From JAATGA01 sp047605605 (GTDB taxonomy: Bacteria; Pseudomonadota; Alphaproteobacteria; Rhodobacterales; Rhodobacteraceae): DNA of 27,276 nt. Below are positions 1-7,085 of this stretch, piece by piece (position 1 is the stretch's first letter; each line of letters opens with the position of its first letter). The position numbers and the translations under genes are program-made. The notes beneath the pieces are model-generated. The model did no database searches, was not told the origin of the DNA, and saw only the letters and a list, made by a program, of their open reading frames with translations. The stretch covers positions 1 through 27,276 of the forward strand of contig JASGFG010000053.1 in the NCBI GenBank assembly GCA_047605605.1. The letters run 5' to 3'.

Positions 1-758
1 GGCCATTCATGCCCGCCGCCGGGAAGGACCAGCAGTTCCACCGCCACCTTGCCGCCCGAAGTCCAGCGAGTCCGTTCCACCCCGCCGGGCAGGGTGTCAT
101 GCCGCCCGGCCAGCGGGCCAAAGGGGGCGCGGAAATCGGCCAGCACTTCGGCGACCGGGGCAAGGTCGATCCGCCCCGTCGCCATCCCCTGACCGGGGCC
201 GCCGTCAAAGGGCACCATCGGATCGGCGGTGCCGTGTATATGCAGGATCGGCACCCGCCCCGCCACGCGGATATGCGCGGCATCCATCGTGCCGGAAACG
301 CTGGCCACCGCCGCGACCAGGCCGGGGCGCTGTGCGGCCCAGGTCTGCGCCATCATCGCGCCGTTCGACATGCCGGTGACAAAGACCTTGGCTCCTCCGC
401 CCGCGCGGGTCAGGGCGTCGCGCGCCACCGCATCCAGAAAGGCCAAGTCGTCAACCGCCTGCCGCTCGGCCGCGCCGCAACAATATCCCGCGTTCCAGGT
501 CGCCAGCCGCCCGGTTCCGGCGGGCAAAGCGATGGCAAAGCCCGCCCCGGTCGCCGCGCGCACAAGGCCCGAGTTGCGGGCGAACTGCCGGGGCGATCCG
601 CCGCCGCCATGCAGGGCGATGATGACCGGCGCCGGTTCCCGGCCCGCAGGCCGGGCGAACAGATAGCTGCGCCCGCCCGGCAGGGCGATCTCGGCCAGAT
701 CCTGCGCCACTGCGGGCAGGGGCAGCATCATCAGCAGGATCAGGAGAAAGCGGCGCAT
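1..758 (-). CDS. Secreted LpqC/PHB-depolymerase-like esterase, 3' end cut by window edge
   Basis: This is an alpha/beta-hydrolase of the polyhydroxybutyrate depolymerase/feruloyl-esterase-like (LpqC) group. It begins with ATG at 758 behind a good Shine-Dalgarno (GGAGGG). The first ~19 residues (MRRFLLILLMMLPLPAVAQ) form a Sec signal peptide ending AVA-Q, so the protein should act in the periplasm or outside the cell. Visible landmarks are the oxyanion-side HGGGGSP near residue 50, the nucleophile elbow G-M-S-N-G with Ser131, HGTADPMVPF with acid Asp179, and GGGHEW with the likely catalytic His250, which lies only three codons from the window edge. The 252 visible residues hold the whole catalytic triad, so only a short C-terminus is missing. 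Family members hydrolyse esters such as short polyesters or feruloyl esters; the substrate cannot be told here. The fold and family are clear, the substrate is not. Confidence 0.85.
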   Translation of the reverse strand, partial: MRRFLLILLMMLPLPAVAQDLAEIALPGGRSYLFARPAGREPAPVIIALHGGGGSPRQFARNSGLVRAATGAGFAIALPAGTGRLATWNAGYCCGAAERQAVDDLAFLDAVARDALTRAGGGAKVFVTGMSNGAMMAQTWAAQRPGLVAAVASVSGTMDAAHIRVAGRVPILHIHGTADPMVPFDGGPGQGMATGRIDLAPVAEVLADFRAPFGPLAGRHDTLPGGVERTRWTSGGKVAVELLVLPGGGHEW

Positions 759-819
759 CGGACCCTCCGGCAGGTTTGGTTGTTCCCTTTCACGCCGCCC
801 CCGCGGCTTTCCGGCGCGG

Positions 820-855
820 CGAAAAGAAAAAGGGGCGGAAAACCGCCCCTTCCGG
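820..855 (-). terminator. Rho-independent terminator after the L,D-transpeptidase gene
   Basis: On the minus strand the sequence reads AAGGGGCGG-TTTT-CCGCCCCTT (a 9-bp perfect stem at 830-851 with a 4-nt loop), followed by TTTCTTTT. It lies about 25 nt after the stop of the L,D-transpeptidase gene and before the start of the esterase gene, so it separates two minus-strand genes that otherwise look co-oriented. Confidence 0.88.
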
Positions 856-874
856 CCTTTTTCCCCAGCCGCCC

Positions 875-1822
875 TTACGGCGCAGGGCAAGATCCATCCG
901 CCGTCGGGGCCGCGCAGGGCTCGGCGGGGGCGGGGGTTGCAGGAACGGCGGGCGCCGCCGCCGCCGGGGCCGAATCCGCCGCAGGTTCGACGGCCGGTTC
1001 TACCGCAGCCGCGGGCACCGCGGCGGGCGGGGTCAGGCCCGGAATGGTGGCCGCGGGCATGGTGGTCAGCGGCGTCGGCACGATGACCACAGGCGTCACC
1101 ACCGCCGCCGGTTTCGGCGTGGCCGCGGGCTTTTTCGGCTGCGGCGGGATGGTCAGCCTGGTCGGATAGCTGCCGTCGCGGTTCAGCACCACCACTTTCG
1201 CACCAGGCTGCACCCGTTCATACAGGTCCATCACGTCCTGGTTGATCATGCGGAAGCAGCCCGACGAGGCATTGCGCCCGATTGACCGCCAGTCCGGTGT
1301 GCCGTGGATACGATAGCCGTAATCCACGCCCGAGGTTTCCAGATAGATCGCGCGTGCGCCCAGCGGGTTGGTCGGGCCGCCCGGCTGGCCATCGGCCCAT
1401 TTCGCCAGCTCCGGTTTGCGGGCGATCATTTCCTTCGGCGGGGTCCAGGTCGGCCAGTGGCGCTTGTTCGCCACATCCGACACGCCCGACCAGCCGAAGC
1501 CCTCGGCCCCCACGGCGATGCCATAGCGGATCGCCTGGTTCTTGCCCGAGACATAGTAGAGCAGCCGGTGCGCCGGGTCGATGATGACGGTGCCGGGCGC
1601 CTCGCCTGTCGGATAGTCCACCAGCTGGCGCCGGAACTGTTCCGGGATCTGCTCGACCGGCAAAGCGGGCACGGTAAAGTTCGAATCCGACCGCGCGGCA
1701 TAGGTGGTTCCATCCACCGTGACCGGCGGCGCCTCGACCGTGGGCGTGGTGGCGGGAACGCAGGCAGCCACACCCAGCATCAGCAGCGCCGCTGCCGCAA
1801 ACTTAACCGAAACCGACTTCAT
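875..1822 (-). CDS. L,D-transpeptidase (YkuD/ErfK family) lipoprotein
   Basis: This predicted periplasmic enzyme makes or edits L,D-crosslinks in peptidoglycan, or attaches proteins to it. I place the start at ATG 1822 because the N-terminus then reads as a classical lipoprotein signal (MKSVSVK, a hydrophobic stretch, lipobox LGVAAC); an in-frame ATG at 1906 would add 28 residues without a signal. The protein is 315 aa. The YkuD domain spans roughly residues 70-210 and contains YRIHGTPD and the catalytic S-S-G-C-F-R motif with Cys189. The last ~100 residues are an Ala/Pro/Val-rich low-complexity tail ending with two cysteines (EPCAAPTADGSCPAP), longer than the catalytic core needs and possibly a wall-spanning or disulfide-anchored extension (inference). 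A strong terminator follows. The family assignment is secure; the precise crosslinking role is not. Confidence 0.9.
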   Translation of the reverse strand: MKSVSVKFAAAALLMLGVAACVPATTPTVEAPPVTVDGTTYAARSDSNFTVPALPVEQIPEQFRRQLVDYPTGEAPGTVIIDPAHRLLYYVSGKNQAIRYGIAVGAEGFGWSGVSDVANKRHWPTWTPPKEMIARKPELAKWADGQPGGPTNPLGARAIYLETSGVDYGYRIHGTPDWRSIGRNASSGCFRMINQDVMDLYERVQPGAKVVVLNRDGSYPTRLTIPPQPKKPAATPKPAAVVTPVVIVPTPLTTMPAATIPGLTPPAAVPAAAVEPAVEPAADSAPAAAAPAVPATPAPAEPCAAPTADGSCPAP

Positions 1823-1843
1823 CCTGTCCGCACCCGTATACAC

Positions 1844-1858
1844 CGCCGCACTGCGGCG
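1844..1858. promoter_or_regulatory. 15-bp perfect palindrome CGCCGCACTGCGGCG, copy 1
   Basis: The arms CGCCGCA and TGCGGCG surround a single C. The element sits 21 nt upstream of the chosen L,D-transpeptidase start (read on the minus strand). An identical 15-mer lies 19 nt upstream of pntA at 3874-3888. It could be a protein operator or a leader hairpin; no function can be assigned from sequence alone. Confidence 0.45.
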
Positions 1859-1903
1859 CCTGATTGTTTCCGGGCCGAACCTAGACGACTGCGCCGCCAT
1901 CGT

Positions 1904-1967
1904 CAAAGCCCCGCAAGAGGCTTTGCAGCTTGTCGCCCGGCCTGTTGCGCAAAGCCTTCAGCTTTGC
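1904..1967 (-). other. Two adjacent hairpins downstream of kynU
   Basis: Two perfect 7-bp inverted repeats with related arms lie between the kynU stop and the L,D-transpeptidase gene: CAAAGCC/GGCTTTG at 1904-1925 (loop 8) and GCAAAGC/GCTTTGC at 1949-1967 (loop 5). Neither is followed by a T-tract on the minus strand, so they may stabilise or pause the 3' end of kynU mRNA rather than terminate it intrinsically. Nothing else is apparent in this ~180-bp gap. Confidence 0.4.
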
Positions 1968-2006
1968 TCGGGCGCCGGTGCGCCCGGCTGCCTGCCGCCG
2001 GAAATT

Positions 2007-3203
2007 TCAGGTCACGCGGGCGCGGGTGCGATACTCGGGCCGGTCCCAGGCGCGGCTGCGCATCACCTCGGCCAGGACCGCCACCGCCGCATCCACATCC
2101 TCTGTCCCGATGTAAAGCGGCGTAAAGCCGAACCGCAGGATGTCGGGCGCGCGGAAGTCGCCGACGACCCCCCGCGCGATCAGCGCCTGCATGATCGCAT
2201 ACCCCTCGGGGTGGCGAAAGCTGACCTGGCTGCCGCGCGCCTTGTGGTCGCGGGGCGTGGCCAGAACCAGGTCCGGGCAAGCCCCCTCGACCCCCGCGAT
2301 GAAACGGTCGGTCAGTTCCAGCGAGCGGGCGCGCAGGTCGGCCATCGCCACCCCGTCCCACACGTCCAGCGCCGCCTCCAGCGCCGCGAGTTGCAGGATC
2401 GGGGGGGTGCCGACGCGCATCCGCTCGATCCCGCGGCCGGGGCGATAGTCGGGGTCGAAGGCAAAGGGCGCCTCGTGCCCCAGCCAGCCGGACAGGGCGG
2501 GCCGCGCCACCTCGGCATGGCGGGGGGCGACATAGATGAAGGCCGGGCCGCCGGGGCCGGAGTTCAGATATTTATAGGTGCAGCCGACGGCGAAATCTGC
2601 TTTTCCTTCCGCCACTTGCACGGGCAGCGCCCCCGCCGAATGCGCCAGGTCCCAGATCGCCAGCGCCCCCGCCTGATGGGCGCGGGCGGTCAGGCGTGCC
2701 ATATCGTGCCGCCGCCCCGTGCGATAGTCGACCTCGGTGATCATCATCGCGGCCACGGTTTCATCCAGCGCCCCCTCCACCTCCTCGGGGGCGACGGTCA
2801 AAAGGTGGAAATCGGGGCCGAGCGTCCGGCACAGCCCCTGCGCCATATAAAGGTCGGACGGGAAATTGCCGGTATCCGACAGGATCACGCGGCGCGCCGG
2901 GTTCATCTCCATCGCCGAGGCGAGCGCCTGATAGACCTTGATCGACAGCGTGTCGCCCATCACCACAGTGCCCGGTTCGGCGCCGATCAACCGGCCGATG
3001 CGGTCGCCGATCCGGGCAGGCATCTCCATCCAGCCGGCGCGGTTCCAGCCGGTGATGACCATCTGGCCCCATTCCTCGGTCACTGTCCGCGCCAGCCGCG
3101 CCGCCACCGCACGCGGCAGCGGACCCAGCGAGTTGCCGTCCAGATAGATCATCCCCGCAGGCAGCTCGAACAGCGCGCGGGTGGCGTTGAAATCGGTGGT
3201 CAT
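2007..3203 (-). CDS. kynU: Kynureninase
   Basis: This is a PLP-dependent hydrolase that splits L-kynurenine (or 3-hydroxykynurenine) into anthranilate (or 3-hydroxyanthranilate) and L-alanine in tryptophan catabolism; it is cytosolic. At 398 aa it has the usual length. Recognisable family features are the N-terminal IYLDGNSLGPLP, the phosphate/substrate region after residue 90, an aspartate-containing IWDLAHSAGALPV, and the PLP Schiff-base lysine in GCTYKYLNSGPGG (Lys211). The C-terminal domain contains DFRAPDILRFGFTPLYIG, typical of kynureninase. The ATG at 3203 is preceded by GGGGAGAGA, a good ribosome binding site. No tryptophan dioxygenase or kynurenine formamidase gene lies next to it in the window, so it either stands alone or its partners are elsewhere. 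The 150-bp gap upstream, shared with the divergent ICMT-like gene, shows no clear operator. Confidence 0.95.
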   Translation of the reverse strand: MTTDFNATRALFELPAGMIYLDGNSLGPLPRAVAARLARTVTEEWGQMVITGWNRAGWMEMPARIGDRIGRLIGAEPGTVVMGDTLSIKVYQALASAMEMNPARRVILSDTGNFPSDLYMAQGLCRTLGPDFHLLTVAPEEVEGALDETVAAMMITEVDYRTGRRHDMARLTARAHQAGALAIWDLAHSAGALPVQVAEGKADFAVGCTYKYLNSGPGGPAFIYVAPRHAEVARPALSGWLGHEAPFAFDPDYRPGRGIERMRVGTPPILQLAALEAALDVWDGVAMADLRARSLELTDRFIAGVEGACPDLVLATPRDHKARGSQVSFRHPEGYAIMQALIARGVVGDFRAPDILRFGFTPLYIGTEDVDAAVAVLAEVMRSRAWDRPEYRTRARVT

Positions 3204-3353
3204 CGGTCTCTCCCCATCTTGCGCGCAGCCTGCCTTGCGCCCGTCCGGTCCGCAAGGCCGGGTCCGCGATCAAATTCGCGGCGCTTCACGTCGGAACCGT
3301 TGCCATTCCCTCGCGGAAACGTGATGAAGGGGCGGGGAGTGCGGGGGGAGGAC

Positions 3354-3836
3354 ATGCGCATGAAGATCGACCTGCCGCCGGTATGGCTGCTGATCGCGCT
3401 CGGTTCGGCCTGGGCGCTGGCGCGCATGACCGTGGCGGGCCTTGGCGGGGGGGCGACGCGGGGGGCGGGCCTTGTCCTGGGGCTGATCGGGCTGGCGCTG
3501 ATCCTGTGGTCGATGGCGACGCTTCGCGCGGCGCGCACGCCTGTGATGCCCGGCAAGGTGCCCGTCCGGCTGGTCACGACCGGGCCTTATGCCGTCAGCC
3601 GCAACCCGATCTATCTGGGAATGGCCGTGATTCTGGGCGCGGCGGGGCTGTGGCTCGGGGCGCCGTTTTCGCTGCTGATGGTGCCGGTTTTCATGGCGGT
3701 GATCTCCAAAAGATTCATCCTGCCCGAAGAGTTGCGTCTTGCCGAAGCCTTCGGTGCCGACTACGAGGGCTGGAAACGACACACCGGCCGCTGGTTGCGA
3801 CTTTCGCTGCATGGCGGCGAAATACCATTGAAATAA
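3354..3836 (+). CDS. Isoprenylcysteine carboxyl methyltransferase (ICMT/PEMT)-family membrane protein
   Basis: This is a 160-aa integral membrane protein of the bacterial ICMT/phospholipid-methyltransferase superfamily, which uses S-adenosylmethionine. The visible signature is the C-terminal SAM-binding block: GPYAVSRNPIYLGM (about residues 77-90), then a hydrophobic hairpin, then FILPEELRLAEAFGADYEGW near residues 122-141. Four or so hydrophobic helices are visible: about residues 7-25, 32-52, and two within 85-118. I chose ATG 3354 because GGGGGGAG lies just upstream; ATG 3360 and ATG 3324 are in-frame alternatives. Bacteria of this type lack prenylated Ras-like proteins, so the true acceptor is unknown. 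The TAA stop lies inside the inverted repeat that frames the presumed pntA promoter. The gene is divergent from kynU. Confidence 0.82.
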   Translation: MRMKIDLPPVWLLIALGSAWALARMTVAGLGGGATRGAGLVLGLIGLALILWSMATLRAARTPVMPGKVPVRLVTTGPYAVSRNPIYLGMAVILGAAGLWLGAPFSLLMVPVFMAVISKRFILPEELRLAEAFGADYEGWKRHTGRWLRLSLHGGEIPLK

Positions 3837-3855
3837 TCTTGCGCAATGGTATGGG
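3822..3855 (+). promoter_or_regulatory. Putative pntAB promoter framed by a 9-bp inverted repeat
   Basis: ATACCATTG (3822-3830) and CAATGGTAT (3844-3852) form a perfect 9-bp inverted repeat separated by 13 bp. A sigma70-like pair TTGAAA (3828-3833) and TATGGG (3850-3855), with 16-bp spacing, coincides with the two arms, so a dimeric regulator bound there would cover both promoter elements. The left arm overlaps the end of the ICMT-like gene. A T-tract is lacking, which argues against a terminator. Confidence 0.45.
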
Positions 3856-3873
3856 GTGTCATGCCATTTGATG

Positions 3874-3888
3874 CGCCGCACTGCGGCG
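3874..3888. promoter_or_regulatory. 15-bp perfect palindrome CGCCGCACTGCGGCG, copy 2
   Basis: This is identical to the element at 1844-1858 and sits 19 nt upstream of the pntA GTG, within the probable pntAB 5' leader. As RNA it would fold only with a disallowed 1-nt loop, which after opening inner pairs gives a shorter hairpin. As DNA it is a fully symmetric operator-like site. Confidence 0.45.
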
Positions 3889-3907
3889 GGCGAACGGGGG
3901 AGACAGC

Positions 3908-5482
3908 GTGAAGATCGGGGCACCGAAAGAGATTTTCGAGGGCGAGAACCGGGTGGCGATGACCCCCGATTCGGCCGTGCAGTTGCAGAAGCTGGGGCAT
4001 GAGTGTCTGGTCCAGTCGGGCGCAGGGGCAAGGGCGGGGTTCACCGACGACGCCTATGCACGCGCCGGGGTGCAGGTCGTGGCGGATGAGGTCGCGCTGT
4101 TCGCCGCCGCCGACGTGGTGGTCAAGGTCCGCGGGCCGGAACCGTCCGAGGTCGCGCTGCTGCGGTCTGGCCAGACGCTGATTTCCTTCTTCTGGCCCGC
4201 CCAGAACCCCGAATTGCTGGAGGCCGCCAAAGCCCGTGGCGCCACCGTCGTCGCGATGGACATGGTGCCGCGGATTTCCCGCGCGCAAAAGATGGATGCG
4301 CTGTCGTCCATGGCCAACATCGCCGGCTATCGCGCGGTGATCGAGGCCGGGAACAACTTTGGCCGCTTCTTCACCGGGCAGGTGACGGCGGCGGGCAAGG
4401 TGCCCCCGGCCAAGGTGCTGATCGTCGGCGCAGGCGTGGCGGGTCTGGCCGCCATCGGCACCTCGACCTCGCTGGGGGCGATCACCTATGCCTTCGACGT
4501 GCGACCCGAAGTGGCCGAGCAGATCGAATCCATGGGGGCGGAATTCGTCTATCTGGATTTCTCGGAAACCCAGACCGACGGTGCGGCGACGGGGGGCTAT
4601 GCGGCCCCGTCCTCGCCCGAATTCCGCGAGGCGCAGCTGAAGAAGTTCCGCGAACTCGCGCCCGACATCGACATCGTGATCACCACCGCCCTGATCCCCG
4701 GCCGCCCTGCGCCGAAACTGTGGACGGCGGATATGGTCGAGATGATGAAGCCCGGCTCGGTCATCGTGGACCTTGCGGCCGAACGCGGCGGCAACTGCGA
4801 CCTGACGGTGCCGGACCAGAAGATCGTGACGCCGAACGGCGTGACCATCGTAGGCTATACCGACTTCCCCAGCCGGATGGCCACGCAGTCGTCTACGCTT
4901 TATTCCAACAATATCCGTCACATGCTGGCCGATCTTACACCGAAGAAAGACGGTGTGATCGACCACAACATGGAAGATGACGTGATCCGCGGTGCAACCG
5001 TGACCAAGGGCGGAGAGATCACCTATCCGCCGCCACCACCCAAGGTCGCCGCCATCGCCGCGCAAAAGCCCAAGGAAAAGGCGCGCGAGCTGACGCCCGA
5101 GGAGAAACGCGCGAACGAAGTCGCGGCTTTCAAGGCGCAGACCCGCAGCCAGGTCGGCCTGCTGGTCATCGGCGGGGCGCTGCTGCTGGGTCTGGGGCTG
5201 ATCGCGCCGGCCAGCTTCATGCAGCACTTCATCGTGTTCGTCCTGTCGGTGTTCATCGGGTTCCAGGTCATCTGGAACGTCAGCCACAGCCTGCACACGC
5301 CCTTGATGGCGGTGACGAACGCGATTTCGTCGATCATCATCCTGGGCGCGCTGATGCAGATCGGGTCGGGGTCGTTCCTGGTGATCCTGCTGGCGGCGGT
5401 TTCGGTTTTCATGGCCGGAATCAACATCTTCGGCGGCTTCCTTGTCACGCGGCGCATGCTCGCCATGTTCCAGAAATCCTAA
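3908..5482 (+). CDS. pntA: NAD(P) transhydrogenase, alpha subunit
   Basis: This is the alpha subunit of the proton-translocating transhydrogenase, which couples hydride transfer from NADH to NADP+ to inward proton flow and so supplies NADPH. The protein is 524 aa, close to the ~510 aa of the undivided E. coli type, not the split PntAA/PntAB arrangement. Residues 1-~380 form the NAD(H)-binding domain I, opening with MKIGAPKEIFEGENRVAMTP and containing the Rossmann motif VLIVGAGVAGLAAIG near residue 170. A Pro-rich, then charged linker (PPPPPK, then EKARELTPEEKRANE) leads to four C-terminal transmembrane helices from about residue 416. The start is GTG, chosen because GGGGGAGA lies at the right distance. 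pntB follows 13 nt later, so they form an operon. An inverted repeat and a palindrome in the leader suggest transcriptional control. Confidence 0.96.
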   Translation: MKIGAPKEIFEGENRVAMTPDSAVQLQKLGHECLVQSGAGARAGFTDDAYARAGVQVVADEVALFAAADVVVKVRGPEPSEVALLRSGQTLISFFWPAQNPELLEAAKARGATVVAMDMVPRISRAQKMDALSSMANIAGYRAVIEAGNNFGRFFTGQVTAAGKVPPAKVLIVGAGVAGLAAIGTSTSLGAITYAFDVRPEVAEQIESMGAEFVYLDFSETQTDGAATGGYAAPSSPEFREAQLKKFRELAPDIDIVITTALIPGRPAPKLWTADMVEMMKPGSVIVDLAAERGGNCDLTVPDQKIVTPNGVTIVGYTDFPSRMATQSSTLYSNNIRHMLADLTPKKDGVIDHNMEDDVIRGATVTKGGEITYPPPPPKVAAIAAQKPKEKARELTPEEKRANEVAAFKAQTRSQVGLLVIGGALLLGLGLIAPASFMQHFIVFVLSVFIGFQVIWNVSHSLHTPLMAVTNAISSIIILGALMQIGSGSFLVILLAAVSVFMAGINIFGGFLVTRRMLAMFQKS

Positions 5483-5495
5483 GGGGGGCCGGGGA

Positions 5496-6929
5496 ATGGA
5501 ATACGGTTTCACCACCGCCGCCTATGTCGTCGCGGCGATCCTGTTCATCCTATCGCTGGGCGGCCTTTCGGGGCAGGAAAGCGCCAAACGCGCGGTTTGG
5601 TATGGCATCGCGGGCATGGCTCTGGCGGTTGCCGCCACGCTTTACGGCCCCGGCTCGGGCAACTGGCTGCTGAGCCTGGTGCTGATCATCGCGGGCGGGG
5701 CCATCGGCTATGTCGTCGCCACCCGCGTGCAGATGACCGAAATGCCGCAACTGGTGGCGGCGATGCACAGCCTCGTGGGCCTCGCCGCCGTGCTGATCGG
5801 CTTCAACACCCATATCGAACTGGCCCGCGTTCTGGCCATGACCGAGGATGCGCGCCATGCCCTGACCGGCTTTGCCGCGGTGCTGGCGCACAAGACGCCC
5901 ATCGAGCAATCCATCCTGCGGGTGGAAACCTTTCTGGGGGTGTTCATCGGCGCCGTGACCTTCACCGGATCGGTCATCGCCTTTGGCAAGCTGGCGGGCA
6001 AGGTCGACGGCAAGGCGAAAAAGCTGCCGGGCGGGCATGTGCTGAACGCCATTGCGGCCCTCGTCTCGCTGGCCTTCCTGGTCGTCTACCTGCAATCGGG
6101 ATCGACGCTGGCGCTGGTCGTGATGACCATCGCGGCGCTGTTCATCGGCTATCACCTGATCATGGGGATCGGCGGGGCGGACATGCCGGTCGTGGTCTCC
6201 ATGCTGAACAGCTATTCCGGCTGGGCGGCGGCGGCGATCGGGTTCTCGCTGTCGAACGACCTGCTGATCGTGGTCGGTGCGCTGGTCGGCTCGTCCGGTG
6301 CGATCCTGTCCTACATCATGTGCAAGGCGATGAACCGCAGCTTTGTCAGCGTGATCCTTGGCGGCTTTGGTGGCACCACCGGCCCGGCGATGGAGGTTAC
6401 GGGCGAGCAGATCGCCATCGACGCCGAAGGCGTGGCCGCGGCGCTGAACGATGCCGACAGCATCATCATCGTGCCGGGCTATGGCATGGCGGTGGCGCAG
6501 GCCCAGCAAAGCGTGTCGGAACTGACCCGCAAGCTGCGCGCCAAGGGGAAAGAGGTGCGTTTCGCCATCCACCCCGTCGCCGGTCGCCTGCCGGGGCACA
6601 TGAACGTGCTCTTGGCCGAGGCCAAGGTGCCCTACGACATCGTGCTGGAGATGGACGAGATCAACGAGGACTTCCCCAATACGGATGTGGTCATCGTTAT
6701 CGGCTCGAACGACATCGTGAACCCCGCCGCGCAAGAGGACCCGAACAGCCCCATCGCCGGGATGCCGGTGCTGGAGGTCTGGAAGGCCAAACAGGTGTTC
6801 GTGTCCAAACGCGGGCAGGGGACCGGCTATTCCGGGATCGAGAACCCCTTGTTCTACAAGGACAACACCCGGATGTTCTATGGCGACGCCAAGAAATCCA
6901 TCGACGCGCTGCTGCCGATGATCGAGTGA
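5496..6929 (+). CDS. pntB: NAD(P) transhydrogenase, beta subunit
   Basis: This is the membrane and NADP(H)-binding partner of PntA in the cytoplasmic membrane. The protein is 477 aa (E. coli PntB is ~460). Eight or nine hydrophobic helices occupy the first ~260 residues, including the conserved segment AAMHSLVGLAAVLIGFNTHI with the histidine known to be needed for proton translocation. The C-terminal domain III holds the NADP fold, with IIIVPGYGMAVAQAQ around residue 324, VRFAIHPVAGRLPGHMNVLL, and VVIVIGSNDIVNPAA. I used the ATG at 5496, which has AAGGGGGG directly upstream, overlapping the pntA stop region; an earlier in-frame ATG at 5442 would sit inside pntA. A strong terminator follows at 6956, ending the operon. 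Confidence 0.96.
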   Translation: MEYGFTTAAYVVAAILFILSLGGLSGQESAKRAVWYGIAGMALAVAATLYGPGSGNWLLSLVLIIAGGAIGYVVATRVQMTEMPQLVAAMHSLVGLAAVLIGFNTHIELARVLAMTEDARHALTGFAAVLAHKTPIEQSILRVETFLGVFIGAVTFTGSVIAFGKLAGKVDGKAKKLPGGHVLNAIAALVSLAFLVVYLQSGSTLALVVMTIAALFIGYHLIMGIGGADMPVVVSMLNSYSGWAAAAIGFSLSNDLLIVVGALVGSSGAILSYIMCKAMNRSFVSVILGGFGGTTGPAMEVTGEQIAIDAEGVAAALNDADSIIIVPGYGMAVAQAQQSVSELTRKLRAKGKEVRFAIHPVAGRLPGHMNVLLAEAKVPYDIVLEMDEINEDFPNTDVVIVIGSNDIVNPAAQEDPNSPIAGMPVLEVWKAKQVFVSKRGQGTGYSGIENPLFYKDNTRMFYGDAKKSIDALLPMIE

Positions 6930-6955
6930 TCCCGGCGCAGGCAAAGCCGCCCGTG

Positions 6956-6985
6956 AAAGGCCCCGGAGACGGGGCCTTTTGCATT
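6956..6985 (+). terminator. Rho-independent terminator of pntAB
   Basis: AAAGGCCCC-GGAGAC-GGGGCCTTT forms a perfect 9-bp stem at 6956-6979 with a 6-nt loop, followed by TGCATTTC. It lies 26 nt after the pntB stop. The T-run is short but the stem is strong and correctly placed. Confidence 0.85.
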
Positions 6986-7085
6986 TCTGCAACAGATGCA
7001 TTGCATACCCTCGCATCCCGCGAATGCGGGTTTCCGGCGGGGCGCGGCGCGGCACATTGGGCGTGACCTCAGGAACCCACGACCT

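Noticed and set aside
9..1169. Plus-strand open frame of 386 codons at the left edge
   Set aside because: It is antisense to the esterase and L,D-transpeptidase genes and runs straight through the terminator between them.
1704..3353. Upstream in-frame extension of the ICMT-like gene across kynU (plus strand)
   Set aside because: The extension is antisense to kynureninase and non-conserved. Family similarity and the ribosome binding site place the start at 3354.
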